Below are positions 63,903-64,000 of a stretch of DNA of 64,000 nt, piece by piece. Position 1 is the stretch's first letter, and every line of letters starts with the position of its first letter. The notes beneath the pieces were generated by a model. It did not search any database. It was not told where the DNA came from and saw nothing but the letters and a program-made list of their open reading frames with translations. The DNA comes from Pseudomonas sp. Bc-h (lineage in GTDB: Bacteria; Pseudomonadota; Gammaproteobacteria; Pseudomonadales; Pseudomonadaceae): NCBI RefSeq assembly GCF_002080045.1, contig NZ_MUIN01000007.1, positions 276,421 to 340,420 of the forward strand. Direction: 5' to 3'. The position numbers were made by a program, and so were the translations under genes.

Positions 63903-64000
63903 TCACCGTTGACGACGCGCTTGCAAGCGGCGGTCGAAGAAGTTGAGCGCCGCATTGATCAGCGTGACGCTGATCAATACCAGCAACATGAGGGCGTACA
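63903..64000 (-). CDS. Second ABC permease, C-terminal end
   Basis: The last 31 residues of a minus-strand gene that runs off the window: YALMLLVLISVTLINAALNF then FDRRLQARRQR and TGA at 63903-63905. A last hydrophobic helix, then NFFDRRLQARR, is the standard end of SsuC/TauC-type permeases. It overlaps the next gene's possible GTG start. It is upstream in the same operon. Confidence 0.75.
   Translation of the reverse strand, partial: YALMLLVLISVTLINAALNFFDRRLQARRQR

Overview
The window is high-GC, densely coded gammaproteobacterial chromosome that looks like a fluorescent Pseudomonas. Supporting signs are a siaABCD-type signalling operon, a DUF2790 secreted protein, an InaA/Kdo-kinase-like protein, many LysR regulators, and two families of short palindromic repeats typical of this genus (GTGGGAGGGAGCTTGCTCGC and CCCACGCTCYGCGTGGG). 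I saw no rRNA, tRNA, CRISPR array, phage block or transposase. The species is not determined.

Layout. 0-3.4 kb: the start of a VOC protein, then a siaDCBA-type operon on the minus strand (PP2C phosphatase, kinase, SiaC switch, diguanylate cyclase). 3.5-6.3 kb: amidase and creatininase-family hydrolase. 6.3-10.8 kb: aldo/keto reductase with a divergent LysR, then a second LysR divergent from a Tat-exported MmgE/PrpD protein. 10.8-11.5 kb: tandem REP-like repeats. 11.6-16.9 kb: fetAB iron exporter, a GGDEF-EAL membrane protein overlapping a PhnD-like periplasmic binding protein, and a mug glycosylase. 17-23 kb: TetR regulator and a complete EmrAB/outer-membrane-factor pump, then a LysR. 23-29 kb: DUF2790, methyltransferase, cupin, NhaA, DUF2254 and a ClC channel. 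29-33 kb: a TAXI-type TRAP transporter with DUF1850 and a lipoprotein. 33-39 kb: AraC regulator, a 137-bp tandem repeat array, a tyrosine-phosphatase/autotransporter fusion with a frame break in its signal peptide, a small secreted protein and an M20 peptidase.

39.5-42.4 kb holds a wreck of a cyclic beta-1,2-glucan synthase (ndvB-like), with its middle deleted and its 3' end missing. 42.5-48 kb holds a Crp-like regulator and a polar amino-acid/opine-type ABC transporter next to an FAD amine oxidase and an Lrp regulator. 48.4-57.7 kb holds an InaA-like kinase, a very large Ser/Thr-kinase-AAA-GAF-PAS-histidine kinase, a PEBP protein, an SDR and a lone receiver domain.

The right edge (58.2-64 kb) is the most unusual part. 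It is a minus-strand operon of ABC permeases, a NadC-type phosphoribosyltransferase, a fusion of ribose-1,5-bisphosphokinase (PhnN) with an AMP/thymidine-phosphorylase-family enzyme, and a ProB-like kinase lacking several key residues. A nitrilase-family gene converges on it. The chemistry suggests a route from a nucleotide to ribose 1,5-bisphosphate to PRPP to a pyridine-type nucleotide, fed by an importer. That is an inference from family functions.
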